DNA from: Bacillus sp. FJAT-27916
GTDB taxonomy: Bacteria > Bacillota > Bacilli > Bacillales > Pradoshiaceae
Assembly (NCBI RefSeq): GCF_001183965.1
Contig: NZ_LFZV01000001.1
Coordinates: 2,462,296 to 2,526,295 of the forward strand
Direction of reading: 5' to 3'
Length of the DNA: 64,000 bases
The notes beneath the pieces are model-generated. The model made no database searches. It was given only the letters and a program-made list of their open reading frames with translations, and had not been told where the DNA came from. A program made the translations under genes and the position numbers. Shown piece after piece: positions 63,368 through 64,000 of this stretch. The stretch's first letter is position 1; every line of letters begins with the position of its first letter.

Positions 63368-63568
63368 TTGGGGAATTGCAGAGATTGTTTTGATGGGAAA
63401 ATATATGATGAACAGCATGAACAATATGAGAAATTGGACAGAGAGATTATCCGCCTGACAGAAGTGAGTCATTTTTCATATGAGGATGCTTTTAACCGCG
63501 CAATACGTCTATATCCAGCTGTAAAGGATTGCCCAGAATGCTGCGGCACTGGAAAAATCAATGATTAA
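63368..63568 (+). CDS. small protein with DnaJ-type zinc-finger cysteines
   Basis: Protein of 66 aa starting at TTG, 9 bases after GGGAGG. Two CxxC pairs: CRDCFDGKIY at the front and CPECCGTGKI at the end, the C-x2-C-x-G-x-G pattern of DnaJ-like zinc fingers, separated by about 48 residues of helical sequence. It could bind one zinc ion. Function unknown; similar small proteins are widespread in Bacilli. Confidence 0.6.
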   Translation: MGNCRDCFDGKIYDEQHEQYEKLDREIIRLTEVSHFSYEDAFNRAIRLYPAVKDCPECCGTGKIND

Positions 63569-63579
63569 CGGAAGGAATC

Positions 63580-63608
63580 AAAAGGCCAAACCAACCTGTT
63601 TGGCCTTA
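63580..63608. terminator. bidirectional intrinsic terminator
   Basis: AAGGCCAAAC pairs with GTTTGGCCTT; T-tract best on the minus strand, after the protease gene. Confidence 0.75.
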
Positions 63609-63623
63609 CTTCCCAAAATATCT

Positions 63624-64000
63624 TTAGTCCTCATCCAGTGAAAGTGTTTCTTCATTATCTGCTGACCGTCCAGTACCCTCTTTAGGGTTATCAGTTGTCT
63701 CTTGGTCCGTCAACTCTTCTTCCAAATACCATTCTTCCGGAATTTCATAATAGGATTTTTCATCATCTGTTTTTTCTCCACCATCAAAATACCATTCTTT
63801 CTCTTTCACGTCTTCCTGCTCTTCTTCATAATAAAGCTTCCCATGTTCATTATAGAATAAAGCCATAACATCATCTGCAGAAAGAGGCGACGCAATCCAT
63901 CTCTCTATGAGCGGATATACATCTGTCATAGGAATTGTAAATCCAACTGAATCATCCTCCAAAGACCTTGCGGAGTTTATGCCGATGACCTCACCGCTTT
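63624..64000 (-). CDS. trypsin-like (HtrA family) serine protease, C-terminal end only
   Basis: The 3' part of a gene that continues past the right edge. The readable start SGEVIGINSARSLEDDSVGFTIP is the hallmark C-terminal core of S1C (HtrA-like) proteases, where the GEVIGIN and GF-x-IP strands follow the catalytic Ser. After about residue 40 the tail becomes very acidic (EEEQEDVKEKEWYFDGGEK, then EDNEETLSLDED). No PDZ domain follows, so this is the PDZ-less type, probably membrane-anchored by the unseen N-terminus. Confidence 0.75.
   Translation of the reverse strand, partial: SGEVIGINSARSLEDDSVGFTIPMTDVYPLIERWIASPLSADDVMALFYNEHGKLYYEEEQEDVKEKEWYFDGGEKTDDEKSYYEIPEEWYLEEELTDQETTDNPKEGTGRSADNEETLSLDED

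Overview
The window looks like chromosomal DNA of a low-GC, spore-forming Gram-positive rod of the family Bacillaceae. Evidence: strong AGGAGG-type ribosome binding sites, frequent GTG and TTG starts, and many proteins recognisable as Bacillus relatives (CoaA, DhaS, PepT, DacC/PBP4a, KatX spore catalase, YhfW, YfkAB, BmrA, YocH, YplQ, SpoIISA-like toxin). No rRNA, tRNA, CRISPR array or prophage was seen. Most genes are short transcription units closed by clear intrinsic terminators, so it reads as ordinary chromosome with a few accessory patches. All names come from reading the translations; no database search was run.

Layout. 1-4.7 kb: phosphatidylserine synthase (cut by the edge), an acetyltransferase and type I pantothenate kinase pair, a RimK-like ATP-grasp enzyme, then three tandem copies of a two-hairpin repeat and an FMN-binding protein. 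4.7-12.4 kb: Nudix hydrolase, Ohr peroxidase, aldehyde dehydrogenase with a cre-like site, ArAE-type membrane protein, peptidase T, a BsuPI-domain lipoprotein and a DUF421 protein. 12.5-16.8 kb: a nuclease patch with an endonuclease I family enzyme and, convergent to it, a membrane-anchored non-specific nuclease with a Lys/Glu/Ala-rich stalk and EF-hand-like ends; then a small gene broken by frameshifts. 16.8-26.4 kb: PBP4a, polysaccharide deacetylase, SPFH protein with a ribbon-helix-helix partner, D-serine dehydratase, two tandem paralogues of unknown function, YerD and a DUF3900 protein. 26.5-29.9 kb: a decayed IS256-family transposase, small membrane proteins, gene remnants and a probable SigK-dependent spore gene.

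30-41.2 kb: GNAT enzyme, LytTR/DUF3021 pair, a large secreted nuclease whose terminator loop has been split by an intact IS3-family element, a haemolysin III protein, a SpoIISA/SpoIISB-like toxin-antitoxin pair, YhfW and KatX. 41.4-50.6 kb: EamA transporter, orphan response regulator, purine permease and three ABC exporter genes (BmrA-like, divergent from a YfiB/YfiC-like heterodimer). 50.8-64 kb: FMN reductase, an enterobacterial-type ferrochelatase, split ThrE-type exporter, exonuclease-BRCT fusion, YtpP, YfkAB, a lytic transglycosylase with a WalR-like box, DinB protein, a signal peptidase I whose start appears frameshifted, YocH, and the end of an HtrA-like protease.

Themes: envelope and wall remodelling (PssA, PBP4a, deacetylase, SLT protein, YocH, signal peptidase), sporulation (KatX, SigK-type promoter), drug efflux and oxidative stress. 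The least explained elements are the tandem repeat RNA/DNA element, the tandem paralogues at 22.3-23.4 kb, the nuclease patch, and several small proteins below normal annotation length.
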